Source of the DNA: a bacterium
Lineage (GTDB): Bacteria > Planctomycetota > Planctomycetia > Planctomycetales > Planctomycetaceae
Assembly (NCBI GenBank): GCA_016125225.1
Contig: WGME01000013.1
Coordinates: 248,001-312,000, forward strand
DNA length: 64,000 nt
Reading direction: 5' to 3'
The notes under the pieces are model-generated. The model did not search any database, was not told the origin of the DNA, and was given only the letters and a program-made list of their open reading frames with translations. Shown here one piece after another: positions 48,781 through 62,293 of this stretch. A program made the position numbers and the translations under genes. How positions within the stretch are numbered: position 1 is the first letter of the stretch; each line of letters opens with the position of its first letter.

Positions 48781-49932
48781 TCAAGGTGTTGTCGGTTTCA
48801 GGCGAATGGTTTCGCCGATGACTTCGAACTGCACCGGTAAGGGACTCAGCACCGCGGTCAGAAACTCTGCCATCGAAACCTGCGTGACATCCAGCGACAC
48901 CGGGGTCTCCAGGTCGATGCCGGCCTTTCGAAATTCTTCAGCATCGAATTCCAGCGCCGCACCCGACTTCTCCAACTCGGCCAGAATACGGCGGATGGGC
49001 ACGTTCTGTACTTGCAGGGTAAGCTTGCGGTTCGCCAGCGATCCCGGGGGCATGGCCGTCGTCGAAGAAGGACGTTTGACGGGCTGGAGAATCGCCTGTA
49101 CGGCTTCGTGATCTTCCACGCGTCCCCGAATCGTGAGCTGCTCGCCCATAATCTTCCCCTCTAGCTGAGGCAACTGCTCCTGCACGTTGTTCCAGAGTGC
49201 GGCCGCGTTTTGTGATTTTTTGAGTGTGTATTGCCGCTCAATCAGCGCGGGAACTTGCCAAGGCACAATCTCGATGGATTCGCCTTGCTCGAGCCAGCGA
49301 AAATCGAGTCCCAGTGGAGTGAGCAGCAGAGACAGCGCTTCGGCGGTGGTGGCATACGGCAACGTCGCGGTCCCCCACAGATCGTGAGGCACTCGGTCGA
49401 CATGGGAAATCTGGAGTTGATATCGCTGGCCAATTTGGTCGAGGATTTCTCGCGGTGTCGCCAAGTCCGACCAGTGCAGAGTTTTGCGAGCCCGCAAGCC
49501 GGACCGTCGAGAACGAGGCATCTGCAACGCCTCTTGATCCAACTCCGCATCATGTTGAGCGACCTGGGTCCGCAGCCATCGGGCGGACTCCGGCGGACCC
49601 AGATAGATCGTGTGTCCGACTACGACGGCCTGGGTCTCTGTCTGTTGCGCCAGGCGATCGTAGACATCTTTTAAGGGAACGGCGGTCAGTTCCAGATTGA
49701 TCAAGGTCGTGGGATCAACGCGTCCATCGATGAGCAGGGCGACCTGTTGCGTTTGAACAAGGCCCTGCACCACATCGCGCAGGGCGGTCTGCTGCCAGGT
49801 GGCGGAGAGTGGCCGCGCGAGGCTCGTCCGGAATTCGGTGCCCTGCTTCAACACCGGCAACGGACGATCAAGTTGCCAATCTGCGGCTGCTCCCCCACTA
49901 CACAGAATGCAGAGCCACACTGCCGTACGCAT
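48781..49932 (-). CDS. Exported protein with secretin/TonB short N-terminal (STN)-like domains
   Basis: 383 residues from the ATG at 49930-49932, chosen because GAGG lies six bases upstream and a signal peptide follows (MRTAVWLCILCSGGAAA); the frame opens 16 codons earlier. Repeated STN/N0-like modules: ALRDVVQGLVQTQQVALLID with LINLELTAVPLKDVYDRLA (about 50-100), one near 160-220, and VPIRRILAELEKSGAALEFD plus LDVTQVSMAEFLTAVLSPLP (about 320-375). No secretin pore domain is present. Could be a periplasmic docking protein or a relic of a secretion/TonB component. Confidence 0.68.
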   Translation of the reverse strand: MRTAVWLCILCSGGAAADWQLDRPLPVLKQGTEFRTSLARPLSATWQQTALRDVVQGLVQTQQVALLIDGRVDPTTLINLELTAVPLKDVYDRLAQQTETQAVVVGHTIYLGPPESARWLRTQVAQHDAELDQEALQMPRSRRSGLRARKTLHWSDLATPREILDQIGQRYQLQISHVDRVPHDLWGTATLPYATTAEALSLLLTPLGLDFRWLEQGESIEIVPWQVPALIERQYTLKKSQNAAALWNNVQEQLPQLEGKIMGEQLTIRGRVEDHEAVQAILQPVKRPSSTTAMPPGSLANRKLTLQVQNVPIRRILAELEKSGAALEFDAEEFRKAGIDLETPVSLDVTQVSMAEFLTAVLSPLPVQFEVIGETIRLKPTTP

Positions 49933-50075
49933 TGCCACCTCGGTCGCAGGATCAATGATGGGGATAGCAGGAACCGTCACAGGGCCGGTGGTCGGTTCGG
50001 CGACCCCGGCTTATAGTACCAAATCGGTCGCCATTCGGCCTGACGTTCCAGCTTTCTTCTCATAAGGACGAACTC

Positions 50076-50528
50076 ATGTCCCAGACATCCCCGACTCGCG
50101 AAGCGGCCTACGATCCCACAAAACAAGTCTTTTCGCTCTTCGAAGAATTCAAAAACTTCGCCTTCAAGGGGAACGTGGTCGATCTGGCTGTCGGTGTGAT
50201 TATCGGGGGGGCCTTCAGCAAAATCGTCGACTCCCTCGTCAAAAACATCATCATGCCCCTGATCAGCGTGTTGTTGCCCGGCGATCAGGAATATGCGAAG
50301 TGGGCGGTGACCATTGACGGCAAGGCCGTGCCCTTCGGGTTGTTCATCGCGGAGATTGTCAATTTTCTGATTCTCGCGATCGTGCTCTTTCTGTTTATCG
50401 TGAAATTTCTCGGCTGGCTGATGAAGACGAAAAAAGCCGAAGCCGTGGCTCCTGCCCCGCCCCCGCGTCAGGAAGTGCTGCTCGTGGAAATTCGCGATCT
50501 GTTGAAGCAGCAGGTGGAACGGGCCTGA
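50076..50528 (+). CDS. mscL: Large-conductance mechanosensitive channel
   Basis: 150 residues forming a homopentameric membrane pore that opens at high membrane tension to release solutes under hypo-osmotic shock. The N-terminal amphipathic start FEEFKNFAFKGNVVDLAVGV (about 22-41), the first helix with IIGGAFSKIVDSLVKNIIMP, the loop, and the second helix (FIAEIVNFLILAIVLFLFIV, about 90-109) match MscL. The first 20 residues are a short extra N-terminus. Ends in the usual cytoplasmic helix (LLVEIRDLLKQQ). AAGGA eight bases before the ATG. Confidence 0.95.
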   Translation: MSQTSPTREAAYDPTKQVFSLFEEFKNFAFKGNVVDLAVGVIIGGAFSKIVDSLVKNIIMPLISVLLPGDQEYAKWAVTIDGKAVPFGLFIAEIVNFLILAIVLFLFIVKFLGWLMKTKKAEAVAPAPPPRQEVLLVEIRDLLKQQVERA

Positions 50529-50646
50529 TGTCCGCCTGCCCCCTGTTGCACGCCGGTTCCGGTTGATATGCTAAGCATGAGGATTTCTTCATGTGTAAGC
50601 CGGTCGATGGCGGGCCCAATTTGACATGTGGGGGAGTGGCGCATTG

Positions 50647-53307
50647 ATGACTCACTCGGCGACAGAAAGAAGAACGGCGACGATGTTGCGACTGGTGATC
50701 GCCGCTTTGGTTCTGTGCTCAGTCGGTGGGAACCTCTTCGCTCAAACCCGGCCCGCTGATCCCGATCTGGCCGGTCTCCTGAAATTGCTGCGGACCGGGG
50801 AATATCACCGCTGTGTTGTCGCTGCGACCGAAGCCATTGACCGCCGGACTTTTGGTGAGGACTGGTATCTCGTCAAAGCTGAAGCCCAGGCAGCGGTGGG
50901 TCAGTATGCTGAGGCTTTGGAAACCCTGCAGGCGGGCATTCAACGGTACAACTGGAGCATTCGCCTCAAGGAACGGGGGATTGATATCGCCCGGTATGCG
51001 GGGCAGGCCGATCAGGCGGCGGTCTGGCATGCCGAGATTCTCGATGCGGCAGGTCGCGCTCCGTGGCGGTATACCGATAGCGACAACCTGGTCGCCTTGG
51101 GTCGCGCCGCGATTGCCAACGGGATCGACGCCCGGCAAGTCCTCGAACAATTGTACGATCGGGCATTGAAGCAAAGTCCCAAGCATCGCGATGCCTGGTT
51201 GGCCAGTGGCGTACTCGCGTTACTCAAGCAGGATCTGCAACTGGCCTCGGATACCTTTCGCGCCGCTGTGAAAGAGTACCCCAGCGATCCCGATTTGTTA
51301 TTGGGCCTGGCACGCAGCCTGGAGTACTCCGAACCGGAACGGGCCGCGGTTTCGATCACGCAAGCTCTGGAGGCCAATCCGAAACATCTCCCCTCCATTC
51401 TCTATCGTGCGGAACAGGCGTTGGATGCCGAACGCTACACCGATGCCGAAGAGTTTCTCCGGCAAGCTCTGGAGATCAATGGGAATTGGCCTGATCTGTG
51501 GGCCACGATGTCGATACTGGCAACGCTGACTAACGACCCACGTGGGGCCGAGGCGGCCCGTGATAAGGCTCTCGCCAGTTGGGCGATGAACCCCCGCATC
51601 GATTATCTCATCGGCCGCAAACTCTCGCAGAAGTATCGGTTCACGGAAGGGGCCGGCCATCAGAAGCAGGCCCTGCAGTTTGAACCGGCCTATCTTCCCG
51701 CGAAGATTCAACTGGTGCAGGATCTATTGCGTTTAGGCCAGGAGAATGACGCCTGGAAACTGGCCGACGCTGTTCATGAAGTCGATGGCTACGATGTGCA
51801 GGTTTACAACCTGTTGGAACTGCGTGATAAGCTGGCGGGTTATGTTACCCTGGAACGGGACGGCTTCCTGGTTCGCATGGAGAAACGCGAAGCCGACGTG
51901 TATGGCGATGATGTGCTGCAGTTGCTGTCACAGGCCAAAGCGACCTTGTGTCAGAAGTATGGTTTGGATCTGGCAGGGCCGATCGCTGTCGAAATCTATC
52001 CCGAGCCGAACGACTTCGCCGTGAAGACGTTCGGAATGCCGGGGGCTTCGGGCTATCTCGGTGTCTGTTTCGGCAAGGTGATCACCGCGAATAGCCCGGC
52101 GTCGCAGGCCGAACATCCTGCGAACTGGCAGGCCGTGTTGTGGCACGAATTCTGTCATGTCGTCACGCTCGAAAAAACCCGTAACCGCATGCCCCGCTGG
52201 TTGAGCGAAGGGATCTCGGTTTACGAAGAACGCCAGGCCAACGAAGCCTGGGGCGAACGCATGACGCCCCGTTATCGCGAATGGATTCTGAGCGGGCGAT
52301 TAACGCCGATCGATCAGATGAGCAGTGCGTTCCTGTCTCCCGAATCGCCGCTGCATTTGCAGTTTGCCTATTATCAATCCTCGCTCGTCGTGCAGTATTT
52401 GATGGAACTCTATGGCCTGGAAAAGTTGCAGGAAGTGCTGACCGATCTAGCAGGGGGCTTGTCGATCAACATGGCTCTCGAACGCCGCATGGCTCCGCTG
52501 GTGCAGCTCGATCAGGAATTTCAGGAGTACGCTCGCGAAGAAGCCCGGCAGTTTGGCCCCGATCTCGACTGGCAGGATTATGACCTGTCGGCGGTGATCA
52601 GCGATGACGACCCCGATCGGTTAGCGGGCTGGGTCGCCGAGCATCCCGATAGCGTGACCGGACTCACCGCGTTGGTGCAGCAGTACATCGACCATCGGGA
52701 ATGGCGCAAAGCATTGCCCGTGGCAGAGAAACTGGTCACGGCGGCACCGGGGTTCGCGGCCTCTGGCAGTTTTTATCCGGTTCTCGCCCGCATTTACCGG
52801 GAATTGGGCGAAACCGTCGCCGAGCAGCGGGTGTTAGAAGAGTACACCCAGCGGGCCGATGCTGCCGTTGCGCACCTGCTGCGGCTGATGGAAGTGCAAC
52901 GCGACTCCGCAAACTGGACCGGACTGTTGGCCAGCGTGACCAAGCTACGTGCCATTAACCCTTTGATTCCCACGGTCTATCGACTGGCAGCGACCGCAGC
53001 AGAAGAGACGCAGAATCGGGAAGCGGCCATCATCGCCTGGCGATCGCAACTCGCTCTGGATACCGATGACCGTGCCGAAGCCCATTTCCGGCTCGCACGA
53101 CTCTGGCAACAGGCGGGTGATGTCCGAGCCAAGCGGGAAGTCCTGATGGCGTTGGAAATCGCCCCGCGTTACCGGGCGGCTCAAGACTTGCTGGTCCAGA
53201 TTGTCGCTGCGGAACCCCCGGTACCGGCGTCGGCGTTACAACCACAGAATCGGTCCCCAGATCGGCCGGTGTTTGTTCCCGGTCAAACAGGAACGCCAGG
53301 GTTTTAG
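50647..53307 (+). CDS. Exported TPR protein with MA-type metallopeptidase-like domain
   Basis: 886 residues from ATG 50647 (GGGGAG ten bases before; ATG 50683 also possible). A signal peptide precedes LFAQT at about 30. TPR-like helical repeats cover about 35-380 (for example TFGEDWYLVKAEAQAAVGQY, DAWLASGVLALLKQDLQLAS). A gluzincin-like domain at about 460-640 has the zinc motif WHEFCHVVTL (His500, Glu501, His504) and MPRWLSEGISVYEE, where the Glu of WLSEG is the likely third ligand. More TPR-like helices close the protein. Peptidase activity is inferred from the motif. It immediately precedes the DUF4159-MoxR operon. Confidence 0.83.
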   Translation: MTHSATERRTATMLRLVIAALVLCSVGGNLFAQTRPADPDLAGLLKLLRTGEYHRCVVAATEAIDRRTFGEDWYLVKAEAQAAVGQYAEALETLQAGIQRYNWSIRLKERGIDIARYAGQADQAAVWHAEILDAAGRAPWRYTDSDNLVALGRAAIANGIDARQVLEQLYDRALKQSPKHRDAWLASGVLALLKQDLQLASDTFRAAVKEYPSDPDLLLGLARSLEYSEPERAAVSITQALEANPKHLPSILYRAEQALDAERYTDAEEFLRQALEINGNWPDLWATMSILATLTNDPRGAEAARDKALASWAMNPRIDYLIGRKLSQKYRFTEGAGHQKQALQFEPAYLPAKIQLVQDLLRLGQENDAWKLADAVHEVDGYDVQVYNLLELRDKLAGYVTLERDGFLVRMEKREADVYGDDVLQLLSQAKATLCQKYGLDLAGPIAVEIYPEPNDFAVKTFGMPGASGYLGVCFGKVITANSPASQAEHPANWQAVLWHEFCHVVTLEKTRNRMPRWLSEGISVYEERQANEAWGERMTPRYREWILSGRLTPIDQMSSAFLSPESPLHLQFAYYQSSLVVQYLMELYGLEKLQEVLTDLAGGLSINMALERRMAPLVQLDQEFQEYAREEARQFGPDLDWQDYDLSAVISDDDPDRLAGWVAEHPDSVTGLTALVQQYIDHREWRKALPVAEKLVTAAPGFAASGSFYPVLARIYRELGETVAEQRVLEEYTQRADAAVAHLLRLMEVQRDSANWTGLLASVTKLRAINPLIPTVYRLAATAAEETQNREAAIIAWRSQLALDTDDRAEAHFRLARLWQQAGDVRAKREVLMALEIAPRYRAAQDLLVQIVAAEPPVPASALQPQNRSPDRPVFVPGQTGTPGF

Positions 53308-53383
53308 AACGGACTCAGCTACAGTCATCGGTGCTCAGAAAGATTGGGTAAAATACAATTACTAGTTCCTCGGGCGGGTCTCT

Positions 53384-54205
53384 ATGTCTCATCGCATCAT
53401 CACTGGATTGCTGCTCGGTCTCGCTTGCATGATGCTGTCCGATGTGCATGCCCAGCGTGGCCGGTTTCGCGATTTCGATCCGCAATCGATTGGTCGTAAC
53501 GGCGTCCCGGAATGGGAACTCGACCCGCACTTCGCGAATGATGTCTTCACCTTTGTCCGCGTGCGTTACGGTTCGTATTCACGATGGAGCCGCTGGGCCA
53601 CCGATTACCCCGATGCGGACCTCAACTTCTCGTTCCGCTTGCAGCAGTTGACGTCGCTGAAAGTCGATCCCAACGGCCGCATTCTCGAACTGACCGACCC
53701 GGAACTTTTTCGCTACCCGTTCATTTACATCATTGAACCGGGCGATCTTTCGTTTACCGAAGAAGAAGTGGTGGCCTTGCGGCGGTACCTGCTCAATGGC
53801 GGGTTTCTGATGGTTGACGACTTCTGGGGTGACGACGAATACGAGAACTTCTACCGCGAAATCAAACGGGTCTTCCCGGATCGGGAACCACTCGAATTGC
53901 CCCTCGATCACCCCGTATTTCATTGCGTCTACGATTTGAGCGAACGACCGCAGATTCCCAGCATCGGTGCCGCTCAAGCGGGGCGAGGGCAGGGGATCAC
54001 CTGGGAACGGCACGATGCCTCGGAAGTCCATTACAAAGGGATCTTCGACGACAAAGGCCGCATGATGACCATCATCTGTCACAACACCGACTTGGGAGAT
54101 GGCTGGGAACGGGAAGGGGAAGACCCGTGGTACTTCAAGGAGTTCTCCGAGAAGAAGGCCTATCCCCTGGGGATCAACATTATTTTCTATGCGATGACGC
54201 ATTGA
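53384..54205 (+). CDS. Exported DUF4159-domain protein
   Basis: 273 residues with a signal peptide (about 1-23). The DUF4159 domain (about 50-270) has FTFVRVRYGSYSRWSRWATD, YPFIYIIEPGDLSFTEEEVV, RYLLNGGFLMVDDFWGDDEY and the late KKAYPLGINIIFYAMTH. The fold resembles glutamine-amidotransferase/flavodoxin-like domains; no nucleophile is visible. This family is known mainly from planctomycetes and bacteroidetes in the same operon as MoxR, DUF58 and BatA genes. It starts the cluster, 59 bases before the MoxR gene. Confidence 0.88.
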   Translation: MSHRIITGLLLGLACMMLSDVHAQRGRFRDFDPQSIGRNGVPEWELDPHFANDVFTFVRVRYGSYSRWSRWATDYPDADLNFSFRLQQLTSLKVDPNGRILELTDPELFRYPFIYIIEPGDLSFTEEEVVALRRYLLNGGFLMVDDFWGDDEYENFYREIKRVFPDREPLELPLDHPVFHCVYDLSERPQIPSIGAAQAGRGQGITWERHDASEVHYKGIFDDKGRMMTIICHNTDLGDGWEREGEDPWYFKEFSEKKAYPLGINIIFYAMTH

Positions 54206-54263
54206 GGCGGGCAGGGCTCAGGTTTTCCGTGCCCGCTTCGGGCTGATAGAAACAGGACGCAAG

Positions 54264-55283
54264 ATGGTGGATGAAACAGAACCGTCAGCAGAAGACCGTG
54301 AACGTGAAGTGCTGGAACTCGTGCGCTCCAGCCGCGATAAGATCAAACGCGAACTGGCCAAGCGGATCATCGGCCAGGAACACGCGGTCGAACAGTTGCT
54401 GATCTCGCTGTTCGCCGGTGGTCACTGTTTGATTACCGGGGCTCCCGGCTTGGCGAAGACGTTGCTCGTCAAGTCGATTGCGCAGCTCTTCCATCTGCAA
54501 TTCCAGCGGATTCAGTTCACACCCGATCTGATGCCCGCCGACATCACCGGCACCGAGATTCTGCAGGAAGACGACACCGGTCGTCGCAAGCTCACTTTCA
54601 TGCGCGGCCCCATCTTCACGCAGGTGTTGCTGGCCGATGAAATCAACCGTACGCCGCCGAAAACCCAGGCGGCATTGCTGGAAGCCATGCAGGAACGGCA
54701 GGTGACCGCGGCCGGGGTACGATACGAACTTGATCAACCGTTCTTCGTCCTCGCGACGCAGAACCCGATTGAAATGGAAGGGACGTATCCGCTGCCGGAA
54801 GCCCAACTCGACCGCTTCATGTTCAACGTGGTAGTCGACTATCTCCCGGAAAACGATGAAGTTGCCGTGGTGATGAAAACGACCAGCGGTCGCGATGCGG
54901 CGATTGAGTCGATTCTCTCCGGCGAAGATGTTCTCGCGATTCAGCAACTCGTGCGTAGCGTGCCCGTGGCGGAAGACCTGGTGAAATATGCCGTGCGGCT
55001 GGCGGCGGCATCGCGTCCCCGGCAAGTCGGCACACCCGAGTTCATCAACGACTACGTCTCCTGGGGAGCCGGTTTGCGGGCCGGACAATTTTTGATTCTC
55101 GGTGCCAAAGCCCGGGCGTTGATCGCAGGCCGTGCGCATGTCACGGTCGATGACATCCGCCGTCTGGCCGCCCCCGTGCTGCGGCATCGCATTCTCACCA
55201 ATTACAAAGCCGAAGCGGCGGGGATCACCATCGAACAGATCATTCAACGGCTGCTCGAAACCGTGAAAGGACCGATCGAGTGA
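54264..55283 (+). CDS. MoxR-family AAA+ ATPase
   Basis: 339 residues. AAA+ core with Walker A ITGAPGLAKTLLVKS (about 57-71), Walker B VLLADEINRTPPKTQAALLE (about 122-141), and sensor ATQNPIEMEGTYPLPEAQLD. MoxR ATPases act as chaperones that load metals or remodel partner proteins together with VWA-domain proteins. The stop codon overlaps the GTG start of the DUF58 gene (GTGA), so the two are translationally coupled. No VWA gene is fused; the VWA-like proteins follow in the same operon. Confidence 0.95.
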   Translation: MVDETEPSAEDREREVLELVRSSRDKIKRELAKRIIGQEHAVEQLLISLFAGGHCLITGAPGLAKTLLVKSIAQLFHLQFQRIQFTPDLMPADITGTEILQEDDTGRRKLTFMRGPIFTQVLLADEINRTPPKTQAALLEAMQERQVTAAGVRYELDQPFFVLATQNPIEMEGTYPLPEAQLDRFMFNVVVDYLPENDEVAVVMKTTSGRDAAIESILSGEDVLAIQQLVRSVPVAEDLVKYAVRLAAASRPRQVGTPEFINDYVSWGAGLRAGQFLILGAKARALIAGRAHVTVDDIRRLAAPVLRHRILTNYKAEAAGITIEQIIQRLLETVKGPIE

Positions 55284-56239
55284 CCACGCCGACGGGCCCT
55301 GCCACCACAGCCGCCAGCGAAGCACCGGGATTTGTCGATCCCCAGGTGTTGCTCAAAATTCAATCGCTGGAGTTGCGTGCCCGGCACGTTGTGGAAGGTT
55401 TCTGGTCGGGACTCAATCGCAGTCCGTACCACGGCTTTTCGGTCGAGTTCACCGAGTACCGCCAGTATTCGCCCGGCGATGATCCCCGATATCTCGACTG
55501 GAAGCTTTATGCTCGCAGCGATCGGTACTACATCAAACGCTTTGAAGATGAAACGAACCTGCGATGTCTGCTGCTGCTCGATGCCAGCCGGTCGATGGAA
55601 TTCGGTTCCACGGGTTACACCAAGTTCGATTATGCCCGCACCTTGGCCGCGACCTTCGGTTACTTTCTGACCACGCAGCGGGACGCCGTCGGCCTGGCAC
55701 GGTTTTCATCGGAGATCGATCACTACCTGCCGACACGGTATCGGGCCGGGCATTGGCGGCGGATTCTGGTGGCCCTTGAATCACCTTGCACGGGGCAAAC
55801 GACCGACTTGGCGAAGCCGTTGGAAGAAGTGGCCGAGCGGCTCAACAAACGGGGCATGCTGGTGCTCATTTCTGATCTGCTCGCCCCGCTGGACAAGGTC
55901 GAACTCAGCCTGGGGTGTCTCGCGGCACGAGGGCAGGAAGTGCTGGTCTTTCAGTTGCTCGACCCGGCCGAAATGTCGTTCGACTTCGCCGATCCGGAAC
56001 TCTTTCTCGATTTGGAAACCGGTCGCAAGTTGTACATCGATCCGCGCTCGGTGCGGTCTCAATATTTGACTCGCTTACAACAGCACCTGGATGCCGTGGA
56101 ACAACTCTGCGGGCGGTTGGGGCTGACGTACCGACGGATGACGACGGGCGATCAACTCGGCGACGCACTCGGTGAATTTTTGCGGGCGCGGTTACGATCC
56201 GGCGATCGCAAGGCCGAAATTCGGGGGAGACGCGGATGA
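55280..56239 (+). CDS. DUF58-domain protein
   Basis: 319 residues; GTG start at 55280 overlaps the MoxR stop. The DUF58 core has SVEFTEYRQYSPGDDPRYLD (about 54-73) and YYIKRFEDETNLRCLLLLDA, the latter leading into a VWA-like MIDAS-type DASRSMEF (about 101-108). DUF58/VWA proteins are the usual partners of MoxR ATPases. The stop overlaps the next start (ATGA), so the operon is tightly coupled. A Arg-rich end (RLRSGDRKAEIRGRRG). Confidence 0.93.
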   Translation: MTTPTGPATTAASEAPGFVDPQVLLKIQSLELRARHVVEGFWSGLNRSPYHGFSVEFTEYRQYSPGDDPRYLDWKLYARSDRYYIKRFEDETNLRCLLLLDASRSMEFGSTGYTKFDYARTLAATFGYFLTTQRDAVGLARFSSEIDHYLPTRYRAGHWRRILVALESPCTGQTTDLAKPLEEVAERLNKRGMLVLISDLLAPLDKVELSLGCLAARGQEVLVFQLLDPAEMSFDFADPELFLDLETGRKLYIDPRSVRSQYLTRLQQHLDAVEQLCGRLGLTYRRMTTGDQLGDALGEFLRARLRSGDRKAEIRGRRG

Positions 56240-58320
56240 CGTGGCTGGCCCCGTTGTATCTCGCCGGAGCACTTGCGGTAGCGGCTCCGGTTCTATTTCA
56301 CCTGTGGCGACGTGTGCCTCGGGGACAGCGGACGTTTTCGACGCTGATGTTCCTCACGCCGTCTCCGCCGCGGGTGACGAGTCTCTCGAAGATCGAACAC
56401 TGGCTGCTGCTGGCACTGCGGGCGTTGGCATTGGCGCTGCTGGCGTTGGCGTTCGCGCGGCCGGTGCTGCGCGTCCCGGCGACCATTCCCATTGCACCAG
56501 ACGAAACCGAATTCGTGGCGATCCTGGTCGATACCAGTGCCAGTCTGCAACAGACGGGGCTGTGGGAACAGGTCGAGCAGAAACTGAACGATCGATTGAA
56601 GAAGCTGCCGGAATCGGCCGTCATCGGTTTGTTCCGTTTCGATGATCCCTGGTCGACGTTAGTCTCTTTTTCTGAAGCGGAATCGCTGGGATCGGCGGCC
56701 AATCGCACCCTGGTTCAGGAACGATTGCGGGAATTGAAGCCGACCTGGCAGGGGACACGCGTGGGCGAAGGTTTGGTCCGCACGGCTCAAGCGGTGCAGG
56801 AAGCTCAAGCGGGTCGTACGCTCCCTTGTCCGCAACGTGTCTGGCTGGTGAGTGATCTGCAATCCGGCAGCGATCTGGCGGCCTTGCGTGAGTTCGACTG
56901 GCCCGATGATCTGCCGGTTGAGTGGATCACGTTGCAGCCGAAGTCGAGGGAAAACGCGGGTCTGCAACTGGTCGCCGCTGCGGTTGACTCCGCCGATGAT
57001 CGCTTGCGTGTGCGGGTCTCGAATGCTGCTACCTCCTCCCGGCAGCAATTCAAATTGATCTGGGGCGACGCGGAGGCCACGCCATGTCTGGAAGTCACCG
57101 TGCCGCCAGGCGAAAGCCGTGTGGTGGCTTTGCCGGTGGCTCCAACGATCGAAGCGGGACAGAGCGTGTTACTCACGGGCGATGAGCAACCGTTCGATAA
57201 CCGGCTCTGGTTGCCTGTGCGTCAGCCTCGGCAATGTTACGTGCTCTACTTGGGAGACGATGCCGCAGATGATCCCAAAGGGTTACGCTACTACTTTGAA
57301 CGGGCCTTGGCGGCGAATCCGCGATACGAAGTCACCGTATTAACCGGCAATGAACCCGTGCTGGCGAATTCCAAACCCGCGCTTGTGTTGGCGACAGAAG
57401 CGTCACCCGCCGTGCAAGACCTTTTGCCGAAACTGCGGGCTAGTGGAACCGATGTGTTACTCGTCGGGCGATCTGCCGAAGGCTTGCGATCTCTTTTGGA
57501 ATTGTGTGAGTTTCCAGATCTCCGAGTCGAAGAAGCCGCCACCGATCAGTATGCGTTGTGGTCGCAGATTGATTTTGAGTCGAAGTGGTTTGCCCCGTTT
57601 GCGGAAGCCCAGTTCGCGGATTTTTCGGGGATCCATTTCTGGAAGCATCGCCGGGTGTTGGGCGATCTGCCGCCCGGCACCGAAACGCTGGTTCGCTTTG
57701 ATGACGGCGACCCGGCGGTCTTGCAGTTCGCGGGCACTGCAACGGTGGGCAAAGCTTGGTGCTTCACTTCGGGTTGGCAACCGAAAGACAGCCAGCTTTC
57801 GCGGTCGAGCAAGTTCGTCCCTTTGATGTGGCAGGTGCTGGAAACCGCACTCGGGGAATCGTCCCCGTCATCATCGCAAATTGTGGGGCAGCCGCTCCGC
57901 CGGACCTTCAACGATGAACACGACCGTTCCGTGGTCCTTCCCGATGGCAGCGAACAGCCGTGGCCATTGACCACGGGAGAGTTCACCACCGTCTCTCAAC
58001 CGGGGCGTTACCGTATTGCCGGTGTTGAACCGGAAGAGGTCATTGCGGTGAATCTGGCTCCCGAGGAAAGCCGCACGGCTCCGATGCCGTTGGAAGAACT
58101 GGAAGCGGCGGGCATCAAGCTTTCAACCTCTGCCGCACGGCCAACTGTTTCGGTGTCGCCCGATCAGCTTCGTCAACAGCAACTCGTGGAACTGGAAGAA
58201 CGCCAGCAACTCTGGCGTTGGTTGTTGCTTGGCGTGTTGGGATTGTTGATTCTAGAAACCGTCCTGGCTGCACGCCGCGGTGCAAACGGTGCGGCCTCGA
58301 ACAGCGAGGTCGCAGCATGA
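56236..58320 (+). CDS. BatA-like VWA membrane protein
   Basis: 694 residues. N-terminal BatA domain with two helices (about 5-22 and 55-78: WLAPLYLAGALAVAAPVLFH, then GQRTFSTLMFLTPSPP). A VWA-like domain (about 95-260) starts with AILVDTSASLQQTG; a large beta-rich extracytoplasmic part follows, and a single helix near 665-683 closes it. BatA-type proteins carry the substrate-recognition part of MoxR/VWA systems. Translationally coupled to DUF58 (ATGA). Its own stop is followed after 49 bases by the DUF4175-like gene. Confidence 0.88.
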   Translation: MTWLAPLYLAGALAVAAPVLFHLWRRVPRGQRTFSTLMFLTPSPPRVTSLSKIEHWLLLALRALALALLALAFARPVLRVPATIPIAPDETEFVAILVDTSASLQQTGLWEQVEQKLNDRLKKLPESAVIGLFRFDDPWSTLVSFSEAESLGSAANRTLVQERLRELKPTWQGTRVGEGLVRTAQAVQEAQAGRTLPCPQRVWLVSDLQSGSDLAALREFDWPDDLPVEWITLQPKSRENAGLQLVAAAVDSADDRLRVRVSNAATSSRQQFKLIWGDAEATPCLEVTVPPGESRVVALPVAPTIEAGQSVLLTGDEQPFDNRLWLPVRQPRQCYVLYLGDDAADDPKGLRYYFERALAANPRYEVTVLTGNEPVLANSKPALVLATEASPAVQDLLPKLRASGTDVLLVGRSAEGLRSLLELCEFPDLRVEEAATDQYALWSQIDFESKWFAPFAEAQFADFSGIHFWKHRRVLGDLPPGTETLVRFDDGDPAVLQFAGTATVGKAWCFTSGWQPKDSQLSRSSKFVPLMWQVLETALGESSPSSSQIVGQPLRRTFNDEHDRSVVLPDGSEQPWPLTTGEFTTVSQPGRYRIAGVEPEEVIAVNLAPEESRTAPMPLEELEAAGIKLSTSAARPTVSVSPDQLRQQQLVELEERQQLWRWLLLGVLGLLILETVLAARRGANGAASNSEVAA

Positions 58321-58369
58321 TCGCGGCCAATTTGTGCGACTCTTTTCCGCAGACGAAGGATCGTGAACC

Positions 58370-62292
<3,923 letters not shown>

Positions 62293-62293
<1 letters not shown>
